Below are positions 51,816 to 62,571 of a DNA stretch of 64,000 nt, in pieces. Both the position numbers and the translations under genes were made by a program. How positions within the stretch are numbered: position 1 is the first letter of the stretch; every line of letters starts with the position of its first letter. The DNA comes from Leptolyngbyaceae cyanobacterium C42_A2020_001. GTDB lineage: Bacteria > Cyanobacteriota > Cyanobacteriia > Leptolyngbyales > Leptolyngbyaceae. Location: NCBI GenBank assembly GCA_015272515.1, contig JACYLN010000061.1, positions 62,001 to 126,000 of the forward strand, written 5' to 3'. The notes beneath the pieces were generated by a model. That model did not search any database. It was not told the origin of the DNA and was given only the letters and a program-made list of their open reading frames with translations.

Positions 51816-53327
51816 AAACGCAATCACATCGCGGATGCTGGGACTATCGGTGAGCAACATCACCAGGCGATCGATGCCAATGCCCAACCCACCCGTAGGC
51901 GGCATTCCCTGTTCCAGAGCGGTTAAAAAGTCCTCATCGACGCTGTGAGCCTCCACATCCCCAGCTTCTTTGCGAGCAGCTTGTTCTTCTAGCCGTTGTC
52001 GCTGATCAATGGGATCAGTCAACTCAGAAAAGCTGTTTGCCGTTTCGCGTCCCACAATAAATAGTTCAAACCGCTCTACCAGTCCAGGTTTACTCCGGTG
52101 GGGCTTAGCCAGCGGAGAGATTTCGACCGGATAATCGAGGATGAATGTTGGCTGCATCAGTGTTTCTTCCACCGTTTGCTCAAACGCTTCATTCAACAAC
52201 TTGCCGATGGAGTCACATTTTTCAACCTCTTGTAACCCTACCTTTGTGGCGGCAGCTTTCGCCGCTTCCAGTGTTTCAAACTGGCTGAAATCAATTCCTG
52301 TTTTCTCCTGCACAGCTTCGTGCATGGTGATTCTGCGCCAGGGAGGGGTGAGGTCGATCGCTTGTCCCTGGTAAGTAATCTGCAACGTGCCCAGCACCTC
52401 TTGAGCGGCAGTGGTGATGATGGTTTCCGTCAGCGTCATCATGTCGTTGTAGTCGGCGTATGCCTGGTACACCTCGATCGTGGTGAACTCAGGATTATGG
52501 CGTGTGGAAATGCCCTCGTTGCGGAAGATCCGCCCCAGTTCAAACACCTTCTCAAACCCGCCTACAATTAACCGCTTGAGGTGCAGCTCAGTGGCAATCC
52601 GCAAATAGAGATTCATCTCCAGCGTGTTGTGGTAGGTGATGAAGGGACGAGCTTCGGCTCCTCCAGCCTCCGATTGCAACACGGGGGTTTCAATTTCAAT
52701 AAAGCCCTGCTGATCCAGATAACGACGAATGGACGCTGTGATCAGAGCACGGCGACGAAAGGTTTCCCGCACGTCAGGATTGACGATCAGATCCACATAG
52801 CGCTGGCGATAGCGTTTGGCAACATCGGTTAACCCGTGCCATTTATCGGGCAGGGGCAACAGAGATTTAGTCAGCATGGCGTAGCGGCTAACGTAGACTG
52901 ATAGTTCCCCTTTTTCCGTGCGCTTAATGGTGCCGTTGACCCCAATAATGTCGCCGACATCAGTGAGTTGTTTCAGATGGTCAAACGCCTCCGGGTCGTC
53001 CGCTGCCATGTTGTCTTGGATGCGTTTTTTCTCTAGATAAAGTTGAATGGTCCCAGTTTCGTCCTGAAGTGTAAAAAATGCCAGCTTACCAAAGACGCGC
53101 TTTGCCAGAATCCGCCCTGCCAGCGACACCGCGATCGCCACTTCCTCGCCGCTGGGCAAATCCTGGTACTTCGCCTGCAAATCGGCAGCGTGGTGAGTGA
53201 TTTCCCATCGGTATGCGTAAGGATTTTGCCCGGCTTGTTTCAGTTGCTCAACCTTCTCTAATCGAGTGGCGCGAATTTCTTCAAGGGTGCTTTGTGGTTC
53301 AGGCTGGTTGCTTTTTTCGCGAGACAT
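51768..53327 (-). CDS. lysS: Lysyl-tRNA synthetase, class II
   Basis: 519 residues, typical. N-terminal OB fold ([36 protein letters not shown]), motif 1 with [23 protein letters not shown], motif 2 [30 protein letters not shown] near 268-297, motif 3 [32 protein letters not shown] near 475-506. The C-terminal ASQETEARS is coded by the dispersed AGTCAGGAGACAGAAG repeat, so the tail is probably not conserved. Minus strand, single gene. Confidence 0.97.
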   Translation of the reverse strand: MSREKSNQPEPQSTLEEIRATRLEKVEQLKQAGQNPYAYRWEITHHAADLQAKYQDLPSGEEVAIAVSLAGRILAKRVFGKLAFFTLQDETGTIQLYLEKKRIQDNMAADDPEAFDHLKQLTDVGDIIGVNGTIKRTEKGELSVYVSRYAMLTKSLLPLPDKWHGLTDVAKRYRQRYVDLIVNPDVRETFRRRALITASIRRYLDQQGFIEIETPVLQSEAGGAEARPFITYHNTLEMNLYLRIATELHLKRLIVGGFEKVFELGRIFRNEGISTRHNPEFTTIEVYQAYADYNDMMTLTETIITTAAQEVLGTLQITYQGQAIDLTPPWRRITMHEAVQEKTGIDFSQFETLEAAKAAATKVGLQEVEKCDSIGKLLNEAFEQTVEETLMQPTFILDYPVEISPLAKPHRSKPGLVERFELFIVGRETANSFSELTDPIDQRQRLEEQAARKEAGDVEAHSVDEDFLTALEQGMPPTGGLGIGIDRLVMLLTDSPSIRDVIAFPLLKPEASQETEARS

Positions 53328-53543
53328 AGAGATGGTTGGGTGAATTTAAATGAGCGATCAATGGCAGGATCTGTACGATTTTTCGCCTGCTGCAAACCCT
53401 CATTATAAGAAGGATTGGACATTGACAGGGGTCTTCTTTGTTCAATGCATGAACTCTGAGCTGTGCGTTTGAAGGTCGAGAATTTACCTGGCTATGATGG
53501 GTGCGAGAACTTTCGCGATCGCATCCACACCACTATCTGCGCT

Positions 53544-55241
53544 ATGTCCAATTTCAAACACCATTCATCCACCCCTGCCTTTTTGAGAAAAGCCATGCAA
53601 ACAGGCGTGGTTCTCGCGGGGCTTGCGGGGCTAGTGTATTTTACAAAGCGCGGCTTTTGGGACACAGCGATCGGCAGGGTTAGAGGAGATGCTGCGACCT
53701 CGGCTCCTGGCACAGCAGACCAGTTGGCGGCTGCCAATCGACCAACCCAAGCCCAAATTGGCATGAATGTTGGTGGCATTGCTGATTGGGCAACCCAATG
53801 GCCCTTTGTAGACCTGTTTAAGACTTCGCGAGAGTGGATACCCCAGCGGGAAGGCGCGGATTGGGGCAAGGGTGAACCGTTGCAGCTTACGTCAGAAGGC
53901 TGGGTGGCTTCGCTGGCACCCGGACAGTATGCCGAAACGGTAATGATGATTGACACGCCCCACTACCCCTCTGGCAAATACACGTTGCTGTATGAGGGAG
54001 AGGGAAAGATTACCCTGAGAAATGCCGCGATCGCCAGCGAGACTCCAGGCAAGATGGTGGTGGATGTGAAGGCAGATGGGGCGGGCGTGTTCTTGCAAAT
54101 TCGCGAAACCAATCCCAGCAACCCCATTCGCAACATTCGCTTCATCATGCCGGGATTTGAGCAAACTTACAAAACTCAACCCTTCCATCCGCTTTTCTTG
54201 GAGCGGCTCTCAAAATTCCAAGCTCTCCGCTTTATGGATTGGGGCGGAACGAATAATTCTAAAGTGGTGAACTGGGCAGACCGCACTACGTTGACCAGTG
54301 CCAGACAATCGAATAACGGGGTAGCGCTGGAGCACATGATTCAACTGGCAAACACGCTGAAGATTGACCCGTGGTTTACGATTCCGGCGAAAGCCTCGGA
54401 TGACTATGTGCGCCAGTTTGCCAAAATGGTGCGCGATCGCCTCGACCCATCCTTAACAATTCACATTGAATATTCCAACGAAATCTGGAACACGATCTTT
54501 GAGCAGTTTGGCTATGCCCTGGAGCAAGGCAAAGCCCGCAATTTGGGAGCCGGAGACGATTACTTGGGCGCATTGCGGTTCTACTCAGAACGTTCTGTGC
54601 AAGTGTTTAAGATTGTGCAGGAGGTGTTTGGATCTAGCGCCGATCGCCGCATTGTGCGAGTGCTGGCAGGTCAGGCAGGCAATCCCTGGACAGGGGAACA
54701 AATCCTGGGTTGGAAGGATGCTTACAAACAAGCCGATGCCTACGCGATCGCCCCTTACTTTGATGGCGCAGACCTGGATGGCAACGGCACCAGTGATTTA
54801 AACGATCCCAAAGCAGCAGACAAGGTTCTGAGCATGACTCCCGATCAGGCGATCGACAATATCCTGCAAGAAATTCCCAATGAGATTAAGCAGACATTGG
54901 ATAAAAACTACGCGATCGCAACCACAAAATTCGGCTTACCCCTCTACGCCTACGAAGGCGGTCCTCACCTCACCGCTTACCAGTTTCCAGAAGACAAAGT
55001 AGAACGCATCACCGCCCTATTTACCGAGGTCAACCGCCATCCCCGGATGCGAGAAGTCTATCGCCAATACCTGAACCAGTGGAAACAAAGCGGTGGCGGC
55101 TTGTTTAACCAGTTTGTAGACGTGGCAAAACCCAGCAAATGGGGCTTTTGGGGCGCGATGGAATACCAGAATCAAGATCTTAAGCAAGCACCCAAATATC
55201 AAGGCTTAATAGATTTCATTGACGCGAACCCTCCCCGCTAG
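53544..55241 (+). CDS. Secreted GH-A-like (cellulase/cellulose-binding type) protein
   Basis: 565 residues from ATG 53544 (MSNFKHHSSTPAFLRKAMQT); GTG 53463 would add 27. One N-terminal membrane helix (MQTGVVLAGLAGLVYFT) acts as signal or anchor. N-terminal beta domain (IGMNVGGIADWATQWPFVDL; WVASLAPGQYAETVMMID) then a TIM-barrel-like domain: ALRFMDWGGTNNSKVVNW, HIEYSNEIWNTIFEQFGYAL with acid/base Glu in SNE (clan GH-A style), VLAGQAGNPWTG, DAYAIAPYFDG, and LYAYEGGPHL with candidate nucleophile Glu. Probably acts on a cell-surface or extracellular glucan. Not the full cellulase family name; substrate unknown. Confidence 0.75.
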   Translation: MSNFKHHSSTPAFLRKAMQTGVVLAGLAGLVYFTKRGFWDTAIGRVRGDAATSAPGTADQLAAANRPTQAQIGMNVGGIADWATQWPFVDLFKTSREWIPQREGADWGKGEPLQLTSEGWVASLAPGQYAETVMMIDTPHYPSGKYTLLYEGEGKITLRNAAIASETPGKMVVDVKADGAGVFLQIRETNPSNPIRNIRFIMPGFEQTYKTQPFHPLFLERLSKFQALRFMDWGGTNNSKVVNWADRTTLTSARQSNNGVALEHMIQLANTLKIDPWFTIPAKASDDYVRQFAKMVRDRLDPSLTIHIEYSNEIWNTIFEQFGYALEQGKARNLGAGDDYLGALRFYSERSVQVFKIVQEVFGSSADRRIVRVLAGQAGNPWTGEQILGWKDAYKQADAYAIAPYFDGADLDGNGTSDLNDPKAADKVLSMTPDQAIDNILQEIPNEIKQTLDKNYAIATTKFGLPLYAYEGGPHLTAYQFPEDKVERITALFTEVNRHPRMREVYRQYLNQWKQSGGGLFNQFVDVAKPSKWGFWGAMEYQNQDLKQAPKYQGLIDFIDANPPR

Positions 55242-55371
55242 ATTCGCGATCGGCTTCTAGCATTGGTTCATTTCCACAGGGGTAGAACTTACCACATCTC
55301 CAAAACTCGCTTCAAATCTGCGAGCTTAGCCTTGCTGCTAAAATTAAATGGCAGGAGGGGTGGATGCTGTA

Positions 55372-55560
55372 ATGCCGACTAATGCTCAATTAGAGAGTCT
55401 GTATCGTGTCTCATACCAACTAACCTACTTTATGTTTCAGCCGATTCATCTCATATGCGTTGATGAACGAACACGTAACGTATACATCCTAGCCGGGCAT
55501 AACGAAGAGTTGGAGTTCCAACTTTTACCGAATGGAGAGTTGTCTGATGAGCCAGATTGA
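55372..55560 (+). CDS. DUF6888-family small protein
   Basis: 62 residues from ATG 55372 (MPTNAQLESLYRVSYQL); an earlier ATG at 55348 is possible. Compact domain with TNAQLESLYRVSYQLTYFMF and IRL-type PIHLICVDERTRNVYILAGH strands, ending GELSDEPD. Its stop overlaps the next gene by 14 bases (ATG at 55547 inside GATGAGCC). The pairing with a DUF6887 gene is typical as I recall of cyanobacterial genomes and hints at a two-gene module. Confidence 0.75.
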   Translation: MPTNAQLESLYRVSYQLTYFMFQPIHLICVDERTRNVYILAGHNEELEFQLLPNGELSDEPD

Positions 55561-55792
55561 CTATAGTTTGATGTCTGATATTGAACTGAAGCAGTATTTT
55601 CTAAACCATCGTGAAGATCATGCTGCGTTTCAAGCTTACTTAGACAGGCTTAATCAGCGTCCCCAAAGAATCGTCGCGAGTCCTGATGATTCAGATTTTG
55701 ATGAAAAAGTTCAAGCTGCAATTCGTCAAAAGTTAGAAGCCGCGAGAGCCAATCGCAATCAGCATGCTAACAAACGTGATTCTGTAGACTAA
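55547..55792 (+). CDS. DUF6887-family small protein
   Basis: 81 residues from ATG 55547 ([20 protein letters not shown]). Helical and charged: [19 protein letters not shown] near 6-24 resembles the N-terminal helix of small antitoxin-like proteins, then [12 protein letters not shown] and a basic C-terminal helix [20 protein letters not shown]. Overlaps DUF6888 by 14 bases and thus is translationally coupled. It may be one half of a toxin-antitoxin-like or small regulatory pair; no experimental support known to me. metH follows about 100 bases later. Confidence 0.75.
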   Translation: MSQIDYSLMSDIELKQYFLNHREDHAAFQAYLDRLNQRPQRIVASPDDSDFDEKVQAAIRQKLEAARANRNQHANKRDSVD

Positions 55793-55895
55793 CTTGAGTG
55801 TGTGTAAAACTACAGAGGTTAGCGACAGTCACCAATTTGAGGCGATCGCGTTTGCCTCCACCTCCCATCTTCTAAACCACCTTCTACAACAATCA

Positions 55896-58800
55896 ATGCG
55901 TAGCCCATTTCTTGAGCGTCTTCATCACCCCGATCGCCCCGTCATCGTCTTCGATGGCGCAATGGGTACCAATCTCCAGGTGCAGAATCTCACCGCAGAA
56001 GACTTTGGTGGCGCGGAGTATGAAGGCTGCAACGAGTATCTGATCTTTACCAAGCCAGAAGCCGTTGCCAAAGTACATCGCGATTTTTTGGCAGCAGGCG
56101 CGGATGTGATTGAAACCGATACCTTTGGGGCAACCTCCATCGTTCTGGCAGAATACGACCTGACAGATAAAGCCTACGAACTCAACAAAGCCGCGGCAGA
56201 ACTGGCTAAACAGGTCACAGCAGAATTTTCCACCCCTGAAAAGCCCCGCTTCGTCGCAGGTTCCATTGGACCCACCACCAAACTACCCACACTGGGGCAC
56301 ATCGACTACGACACCATGAAAGCCTCCTTTGCCGAGCAAGCAGAAGGGTTGTGGGATGGCGGTGTGGACTTGTTCATCGTGGAAACCTGTCAGGATGTGT
56401 TGCAGATTAAAGCAGCACTCAATGGCATCGAAGAAGTCTTTGCCAAAAAGGGATCGCGCCGTCCGTTGATGGTCTCTGTAACGATGGAACTCCAGGGCAC
56501 GATGCTGGTGGGTTCCGATGTTGCTGCCATGCTCACCATCCTGGAGCCGTACCCCATTGATATTCTGGGGTTGAACTGCGCCACTGGACCCGATCGCATG
56601 GCAGAACACATCAAATATCTGTCCCAACATTCACCCTTTGTCGTTTCCTGTATTCCCAACGCCGGAATTCCCGAAAATGTGGGAGGTCATGCCCACTACA
56701 AACTCACCCCAATGGAACTCCGCATGGCACTCACCCGCTTTGTGGAAGATCTGGGTGTGCAAGTGATTGGCGGCTGCTGCGGCACACGCCCCGATCACAT
56801 TCATCAACTGGCAGAAATTGCCGCGACCTTGAAACCGAAAGAAAGACCGGTTCGAGTCAGAAGTCAGGATGCGGAGAGTGAGGGAGTTAGGGAGGGGATG
56901 AGTGGACGAGTCAGCGAAACTCCATCCACCCATCCACCCATCCACCCCTCTCCCCGTTCACCCATCACCAATTATCAACCCCCCACCCCTCTCCCCAACC
57001 CCCGCCCCGCGCTTGGCTATATCCCTGCCGCTGCGTCGATCTACGCCACGCAACCTTACGACCAGGACAATTCTTTCCTGCTTGTGGGTGAACGGCTAAA
57101 TGCTAGTGGTTCTAAAAAGGTGCGGGAACTGCTGAATGCCGAAGATTGGGATGGGCTGGTGTCGGTGGCGCGATCGCAGGTGCGAGAAGGTGCCCATGTT
57201 CTGGATGTGAACGTGGATTATGTGGGACGGGACGGCGAGAAAGATATGCGCGAACTCGTGTCTCGCTTAGTCACGAATGTCAACCTGCCGCTGATGCTCG
57301 ATTCCACCGAATGGGAAAAGATGGAAGCGGGATTGAAGGTGGCAGGCGGCAAGTGCATCCTCAACTCCACCAACTACGAAGATGGCGAACCCCGGTTCTT
57401 GAAAGTGCTCGAACTGGCAAAACGCTACGGTGCAGGAGTCGTGGTTGGTACGATTGACGAAGATGGCATGGCGCGGACGGCGGAGAAGAAGTTTCAAATT
57501 GCTCAACGGGCTTATCGTCAGGCATTGGAGTTTGGCATTCCGGCACACGAGCTGTTTTTTGATACGCTAGCGCTGCCTATCTCCACCGGGATTGAAGAAG
57601 ACCGGGAAAACGGCAAAGCCACGATTGAATCGATTCGGATGATTCGCGAAAACTTGCCTGGGTGTCACATTCTGTTGGGCGTGTCCAATATTTCCTTTGG
57701 GCTGAGTCCGGCGGCGCGAATTGTGTTGAACTCCATGTTCTTGCATGAAGCGGTGCAGGTTGGCATGGATGGGGCGATCGTTAGTGCCGCAAAAATCCTT
57801 CCCCTGGCAAAAATCGATCCCCTCCACCAGGAAGTTTGTCGCCAGTTGATTTACGATCAACGCCGCTTTGAGGGGGATGTGTGCGTCTATGATCCGCTCA
57901 CCCAACTCACTACCCTGTTTGAAGGCGTTTCTGCGAAAGAAGCCCGTTCTAAAGACTCGCTGGTAGATTTGCCCATCGAAGAACGGCTAAAGCGACACAT
58001 TATCGACGGTGAACGGATTGGGCTGGAGGAGGCGCTTACCGAAGCGCTTAAAACCTATAAACCCCTCGACATCATCAACACCTTTTTGCTGGATGGGATG
58101 AAGGTTGTCGGTGATTTGTTTGGGTCTGGACAAATGCAACTGCCCTTCGTGCTGCAATCGGCGGAAACCATGAAAGCGGCTGTTGCCCACTTGGAACCGT
58201 TCATGGAAAAGAGCGAAACCAACAGCTCAAAAGGTGTGTTCCTGATCGCGACAGTCAAGGGTGATGTGCACGACATTGGCAAAAATTTGGTGGATATTAT
58301 CCTCACCAACAACGGCTACAAGGTGATTAATCTGGGCATCAAACAACCCGTTGAAAACATCATCGAGGCATATCAGGAACACAAAGCAGACTGCATCGCC
58401 ATGAGCGGCTTGCTGGTAAAATCCACTGCCTTCATGAAAGAAAACCTGGAAGTCTTCAACGATCGCGGCATCACAGTTCCGGTTATCCTCGGCGGCGCAG
58501 CCCTCACCCCCAAATTCGTCTACGAAGATTGCCAGAATGCCTACAAAGGTCGCGTCATCTACGGCAAAGATGCCTTCGCCGATCTTCACTTTATGGATAA
58601 GCTCATGCCCGCCAAAGCCGAAGGGCAGTGGGATGACTTGAAAGGATTTTTGGGAGAAGCTCAGACGGAAGATGGAGAAGATAAGGAGGATAGGGCAGAT
58701 GAGGAAGCCACTTCCTTACCTTCCCCATCATCTCCATCTTCCCCAACCCCCAAACCCGAACCCCTATCCCCTATTCCAGAAGACACCATCCCCTCGGAGG

Positions 58801-59657
58801 CGATCTCAGCCGATATTCCTCGTCCCACGCCACCCTTCTGGGGCACCTGCATTCTCACAACTCAAGAGATTCCCTGGGAAGAGATATTTTGGCATCTGGA
58901 CTTGCAGGCATTGATTGCCGGGCAGTGGCAGTTCCGCAAACCACGGGAGCAATCGCGGGAAGAATATGACCAGTTTTTAGCCGAGAAAGTGTATCCCATT
59001 CTGGAGCAATGGAAAGCCCGAATTGTGGAAGACAATCTCCTCGATCCACAGGTGATTTACGGCTACTTCCCCTGCCAGTCAGAGGGGAATTCGGTTCACA
59101 TCTACGATCCCGCTTCACTCCCCCACTCCCCCACTCCCCCACCCTCCCACTCCCTCACCCCTCTCGTCACCTGGAAATTTCCCCGACAAAAATCCCTGCG
59201 GCGCTATTGCATTGCCGACTTTTTTGCTTCTAAAGATTCAGGGCAGATAGATGTCTTCCCGATGCAGGCAGTTACCGCCGGGCAGAAGGCCACGGAATAT
59301 GCTCAGACTCTGTTCCAGGCGGATAACTATACTGATTACCTCTACTTCCACGGACTATCGGTGCAGATTGCGGAAGCCCTGGCGGAATGGACCCATGCTC
59401 GAATTCGGCGGGAACTGGGCTACGGCGATTTAGAACCCGACAATATTCGCGATATGCTGGCGCAGCGCTATCAAGGGTCGCGTTATAGCTTTGGCTATCC
59501 TGCCTGCCCGGATATTCAGTACCAGTACAAACAATTGGAGTTATTAGGCACGGAGCGAATTGGAATGTTCATGGACGAAAGCGAACAGCTTTATCCAGAG
59601 CAATCTACAACCGCGATCGTGGCTTATCATCCCGCTGCCAAATACTTCAGCGCCTGA
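55896..59657 (+). CDS. metH: Cobalamin-dependent methionine synthase
   Basis: 1253 residues from ATG 55896 ([21 protein letters not shown]); a TTG frame to 55794 is rejected because the N-terminus is not homologous. Domains: Hcy-binding barrel about 1-315 (DGAMGTNLQ; zinc Cys in LNCATGPDR and [12 protein letters not shown]), pterin-binding about 380-650 ([35 protein letters not shown]), cap and B12 domain about 690-920 ([17 protein letters not shown] with DVHDIG, His cobalt ligand; [15 protein letters not shown]), AdoMet activation domain about 970-1253 ([18 protein letters not shown]). Three in-frame low-complexity inserts (see repeat entries) sit in linkers or a surface loop. Uses cobalamin made by the cob genes of this region. 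Confidence 0.94.
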   Translation: MRSPFLERLHHPDRPVIVFDGAMGTNLQVQNLTAEDFGGAEYEGCNEYLIFTKPEAVAKVHRDFLAAGADVIETDTFGATSIVLAEYDLTDKAYELNKAAAELAKQVTAEFSTPEKPRFVAGSIGPTTKLPTLGHIDYDTMKASFAEQAEGLWDGGVDLFIVETCQDVLQIKAALNGIEEVFAKKGSRRPLMVSVTMELQGTMLVGSDVAAMLTILEPYPIDILGLNCATGPDRMAEHIKYLSQHSPFVVSCIPNAGIPENVGGHAHYKLTPMELRMALTRFVEDLGVQVIGGCCGTRPDHIHQLAEIAATLKPKERPVRVRSQDAESEGVREGMSGRVSETPSTHPPIHPSPRSPITNYQPPTPLPNPRPALGYIPAAASIYATQPYDQDNSFLLVGERLNASGSKKVRELLNAEDWDGLVSVARSQVREGAHVLDVNVDYVGRDGEKDMRELVSRLVTNVNLPLMLDSTEWEKMEAGLKVAGGKCILNSTNYEDGEPRFLKVLELAKRYGAGVVVGTIDEDGMARTAEKKFQIAQRAYRQALEFGIPAHELFFDTLALPISTGIEEDRENGKATIESIRMIRENLPGCHILLGVSNISFGLSPAARIVLNSMFLHEAVQVGMDGAIVSAAKILPLAKIDPLHQEVCRQLIYDQRRFEGDVCVYDPLTQLTTLFEGVSAKEARSKDSLVDLPIEERLKRHIIDGERIGLEEALTEALKTYKPLDIINTFLLDGMKVVGDLFGSGQMQLPFVLQSAETMKAAVAHLEPFMEKSETNSSKGVFLIATVKGDVHDIGKNLVDIILTNNGYKVINLGIKQPVENIIEAYQEHKADCIAMSGLLVKSTAFMKENLEVFNDRGITVPVILGGAALTPKFVYEDCQNAYKGRVIYGKDAFADLHFMDKLMPAKAEGQWDDLKGFLGEAQTEDGEDKEDRADEEATSLPSPSSPSSPTPKPEPLSPIPEDTIPSEAISADIPRPTPPFWGTCILTTQEIPWEEIFWHLDLQALIAGQWQFRKPREQSREEYDQFLAEKVYPILEQWKARIVEDNLLDPQVIYGYFPCQSEGNSVHIYDPASLPHSPTPPPSHSLTPLVTWKFPRQKSLRRYCIADFFASKDSGQIDVFPMQAVTAGQKATEYAQTLFQADNYTDYLYFHGLSVQIAEALAEWTHARIRRELGYGDLEPDNIRDMLAQRYQGSRYSFGYPACPDIQYQYKQLELLGTERIGMFMDESEQLYPEQSTTAIVAYHPAAKYFSA
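56853..57005. repeat. In-frame repeat insert, metH linker 1
   Basis: Encodes [17 protein letters not shown] then [20 protein letters not shown] between the Hcy and pterin domains. Begins with GTCAGAAGTCAGGA, identical to the start of the RnfD-like insert, then GGGAGTTAGGGAGGGGATGAG and C-rich CCCATCCACCCATCCACCC units. Confidence 0.8.
58655..58790. repeat. In-frame repeat insert, metH linker 2
   Basis: GAAGATGGAGAAGATAAGGAGGATAGGGCAG followed by CCTTACCTTCCCCATCATCTCC and CCCCAACCCCCAAACCCG units. Encodes an acidic then Ser/Pro-rich linker ([31 protein letters not shown]) between the B12 and activation domains. Confidence 0.75.
59107..59165. repeat. In-frame repeat insert, metH activation-domain loop
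   Basis: CCCCCACTCCCCCACTCCCCCACCC tandem units encoding [16 protein letters not shown] inside the AdoMet-binding domain, at the surface loop before LVTWKFPRQ. Confidence 0.75.
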
Positions 59658-59706
59658 ACCAGCGATCGCTGAACCAATGCAACTGCTTTGTCTAACATTG
59701 CGGGGG

Positions 59707-60960
59707 TTAGTTATTTGTTTGAGTAGATTGTTTGACAAGAGCCGCTGTTTCTTCTGGTTTTCCAGTGGAGGGAAATACTAAAACACTCTTGATTCGAGGA
59801 TTATTTATCAACTCTTTTAAACGATACATTTGCTTATCTGAAATTGCCACTCCGGCATAATTTTTAGCATATTCCAACTCTTGTTTGAAGTTGGCATCGT
59901 TATAGATTTGAATAAATATGCGATCGACCGTCCAATTCTGCCAATCGGCGGCAAAATATCGCTTACCCCAGTAAGGATTGTGATGACAAAGATCGAATTT
60001 AACGGTGGGATTGGCTTTTTTAATATCGGCTCTCATTTGCCGCACAAATTTCGTTAGGCGTGTGGTGCGATCAACTTTTCCTGGCAAATCAGCGTGATAG
60101 CCTAAGTAATCGTCCCATTGAACAGCATCAATGGTTGGATACTTTTTGACAAACTCAACTGAGATTTTTCGGAATAAATTTGCAACCTCTGGAATCTCCA
60201 CGTCTAAAACATAATGGTCAATGCCTGCATACGTTTTATCGACCCCAGGTACAATCCAACGTTTCTCGATCGCCAGGTCAAAAAGGGGGCTATTTTTATC
60301 AATCTTAATTCCCTTCTCAAAATAGGCGTGAACCTGCATTCCCTGCTTATTAGCTTCATCAATTAGCCAATCTAACCATTGCTCTTTAAACTGGTTGGGG
60401 CAACTTTTATAACCAAAAGTTTGTTGCATCACTTCGCTGTTATACATCGTGCAACCATTCCCCCATACCCCATGAATGATCGTATTCACACCCTGTTTAC
60501 GGTAGTAACGAACGCGATCGCGGATGGTTTGCTCGGTTGCATTATTGGTGACTTGATAGCGACTCAAGTAAATTCCTCGAATATTTTTCTGCTCCCAAAG
60601 CGTTTGATTCGGTTTTTGAGAAACCACAGGAGATCGTTGTGTTCGAGGCTGAACGATTGACGTTTGAGATGATGGGTTTGGAGAAGGAGTTGGCAGTGAA
60701 GACGGCAGTTTACTTGATGGCGGTTGGGGGGTAGTAGGTGTGGTGGCAGTTGTTTTCGGCAGGGGTGAGCTACCAATGGGCACAGGCTGGTTGGGCGCTG
60801 GAATCGAAGTGGCGGGTAGTGGTTGCCCGGGTAAAAACCTGCCGAGATTGAGCTTATCTAACTGCGTGTAGCCCCAATACCCAGCGCCCAACAAAACGAG
60901 AATCAATGAAATTGGAATACTTGCACATCCACAGCCATCATTTGATTTTTTAGGCGACAT
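59707..60960 (-). CDS. Glycoside hydrolase-like (GHL10 / DUF4015-type) protein
   Basis: 417 residues. N-terminal membrane helix (CASIPISLILVLLGAGYWGYT) and a long Pro/Thr/Ser linker, then a TIM-barrel-like domain from about 140: GIYLSRYQVTNNATEQTIRDRV, VNTIIHGVWGNGCTMYNSEV, GMQVHAYFEKGIKID, YPTIDAVQWDDYLGYH (conserved Asp pair), KFDLCHHNPYWGKRYF, VDRIFIQIYNDANF and a closing SVLVFPSTGKPEE. These match the putative glycosyl hydrolase family with a DD pair as likely catalytic residues; substrate probably a surface or matrix polysaccharide. Confidence 0.78.
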   Translation of the reverse strand: MSPKKSNDGCGCASIPISLILVLLGAGYWGYTQLDKLNLGRFLPGQPLPATSIPAPNQPVPIGSSPLPKTTATTPTTPQPPSSKLPSSLPTPSPNPSSQTSIVQPRTQRSPVVSQKPNQTLWEQKNIRGIYLSRYQVTNNATEQTIRDRVRYYRKQGVNTIIHGVWGNGCTMYNSEVMQQTFGYKSCPNQFKEQWLDWLIDEANKQGMQVHAYFEKGIKIDKNSPLFDLAIEKRWIVPGVDKTYAGIDHYVLDVEIPEVANLFRKISVEFVKKYPTIDAVQWDDYLGYHADLPGKVDRTTRLTKFVRQMRADIKKANPTVKFDLCHHNPYWGKRYFAADWQNWTVDRIFIQIYNDANFKQELEYAKNYAGVAISDKQMYRLKELINNPRIKSVLVFPSTGKPEETAALVKQSTQTNN

Positions 60961-61173
60961 AGCAATACTAATTATTCAAGGAATAATTCAGGACTTGAGG
61001 CGTTCCTCCAAGATACTTCATGCTGTTATTGCCAATTTCCGATTAGGATTTGTGCGATCGCTCACAATGTGCGAAATTAGTGCTTGGTTTTTTGTTGATT
61101 GTGGCGCAAGATTCGGATGCTTGTCGTTCATCATCCGCAAGTTAGCTCTGTCGCTCTAAACGTGAGGTCAACA

Positions 61174-62316
61174 ATGATGGTAAAACGATGTCTGCCTAAG
61201 TCAATTCTATTAGCGACTGTACTGATTTCTGTTGGCACGGTTGCTGGAGTTGCTCCACTTGTCCAGGCACAGACATTTGGGAACAGTGCACCCTCTGCCA
61301 ACGACCTCAATAATGCCAACGCTACTAATCGTAATGATCCCCTGACCCAACTACTACGGGAAGGGCGCAGACTCACCAACGCTGGAAATATTTCCGGTGC
61401 GATTTCGGTGTATCGTCAAGCCGCAGAACTCGATCGCAGTAATCCCAAAATCTTCTCAGGCATCGGGTTTTTGTACGCCAGTCAGGGTAGCTATGAAGAT
61501 GCGATTCGCGCCTATCAGCAGGCAGTGACGCTGGAGCCGACCAATGCCGAATTTCACTATGCGATTGGATTCAGTCTGGCGAATTTGGGCAAAACCTCAG
61601 ACGCGATCGCGGCTTATCGTCGAGCGACCCAATTTAACCCGCGCCATGTTAATGCCAGCCTGGGGATAGGCGTATTGCTAGCGCGTCAGGGCAGATACGA
61701 GGAAGCACTGGAGATGTATCGGCGGGTTGCCGCGATCGCTCCGCAAAACTTTAAAGCGCAAGAGCTGCAAGGCACTGCACTGCTGCAAATGAAGCGTCCC
61801 CGTGATGCGTTTACACCCCTCCAGCAAGCGGCTCGGATTGCACCCAAGCAGGGCATTGTCCGAGTTCATATTGGAACGGGATGGTTACAACTCCGAGATT
61901 ATCCAAAAGCAATGAGTGCTTTCTCTAAAGCCGTAGAATTAGAACCTCGGAATCCCAATATCCAGGTGCAAATTGGTAAAGCCCTCCAGGCTGCTGGCTA
62001 TCTAGATGAAGCAATGAGAGCGTTTCAGCGCGCGATCGCCCTACAACCAACTATGGCAGATGCCCATGCGGGAGTGGGGGACATTTACTTTGATCAAGGT
62101 AACTATTCATCAGCAGTAAATCTGTATCGACAAGCGATCGCCTACGCCCCCAAAGATCCCGATATTCATTACAAGCTGGGCAAAGCCATGAAGCAAATGG
62201 GGCGTAAACAGGAAGCCACGTCCTCCTTGCAACAGGCAAAAAAACTCCTCCAACAGCAAGCAGCCCAGAGCGATCGCCTCTCCGAAATCGACTCGCTTCT
62301 AAAAGAGTTGAAATAG
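61174..62316 (+). CDS. Exported TPR-repeat protein
   Basis: 380 residues from ATG 61174 (MMVKRCLPKS). Signal peptide (SILLATVLISVGTVAGVAPLVQA) then about eight to nine tetratricopeptide repeats of 34 residues from about 70 to 350, e.g. GNISGAISVYRQAAELDRSN, GSYEDAIRAYQQAVTLEPTN and GNYSSAVNLYRQAIAYAPKD, and a C-terminal helix (SSLQQAKKLLQQQAAQSDRL). TPR solenoids hold multiprotein assemblies; here in the periplasm or lumen. No enzyme domain. Function otherwise unknown. Confidence 0.85.
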   Translation: MMVKRCLPKSILLATVLISVGTVAGVAPLVQAQTFGNSAPSANDLNNANATNRNDPLTQLLREGRRLTNAGNISGAISVYRQAAELDRSNPKIFSGIGFLYASQGSYEDAIRAYQQAVTLEPTNAEFHYAIGFSLANLGKTSDAIAAYRRATQFNPRHVNASLGIGVLLARQGRYEEALEMYRRVAAIAPQNFKAQELQGTALLQMKRPRDAFTPLQQAARIAPKQGIVRVHIGTGWLQLRDYPKAMSAFSKAVELEPRNPNIQVQIGKALQAAGYLDEAMRAFQRAIALQPTMADAHAGVGDIYFDQGNYSSAVNLYRQAIAYAPKDPDIHYKLGKAMKQMGRKQEATSSLQQAKKLLQQQAAQSDRLSEIDSLLKELK

Positions 62317-62571
62317 CCAACGCAGTTTTATCGAGGACTCTCGCCCCGATTCAGCCCTTGAGCAACCTTGCCTAGCCGTAAAGCCTTACACCAAAATAGA
62401 GGCGTTCTGACGGCATGAGATTGTGTGAGTTTAGAAGTTCTTTAGCAAAAAGGCATCAGCTCACTTAGGACAATAAACAGTTCAAAATGGAAAACCCCTA
62501 CTAAGAAACATTTTGAACTTTTAACTTTTTATTTTTAATGAGTTCTCATTTTCCTTAGAATGAAGCACGTC
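62317..62571. repeat. AT-rich dispersed repeat, copy 2, and flanking spacer
   Basis: Contains GTTCAAAATG (62480-62489) and its exact inverse CATTTTGAAC (62509-62518), then TTTTAACTTTTTATTTTTAATGAGTTCTCATT, the inverse of the copy at 1039-1080. The rest of the 250-base space has no gene. Confidence 0.5.

Noticed and set aside
55242-55371. Cobalamin riboswitch upstream of metH and the DUF6888 gene
   Set aside because: No B12 box and the distance to metH is occupied by two genes.
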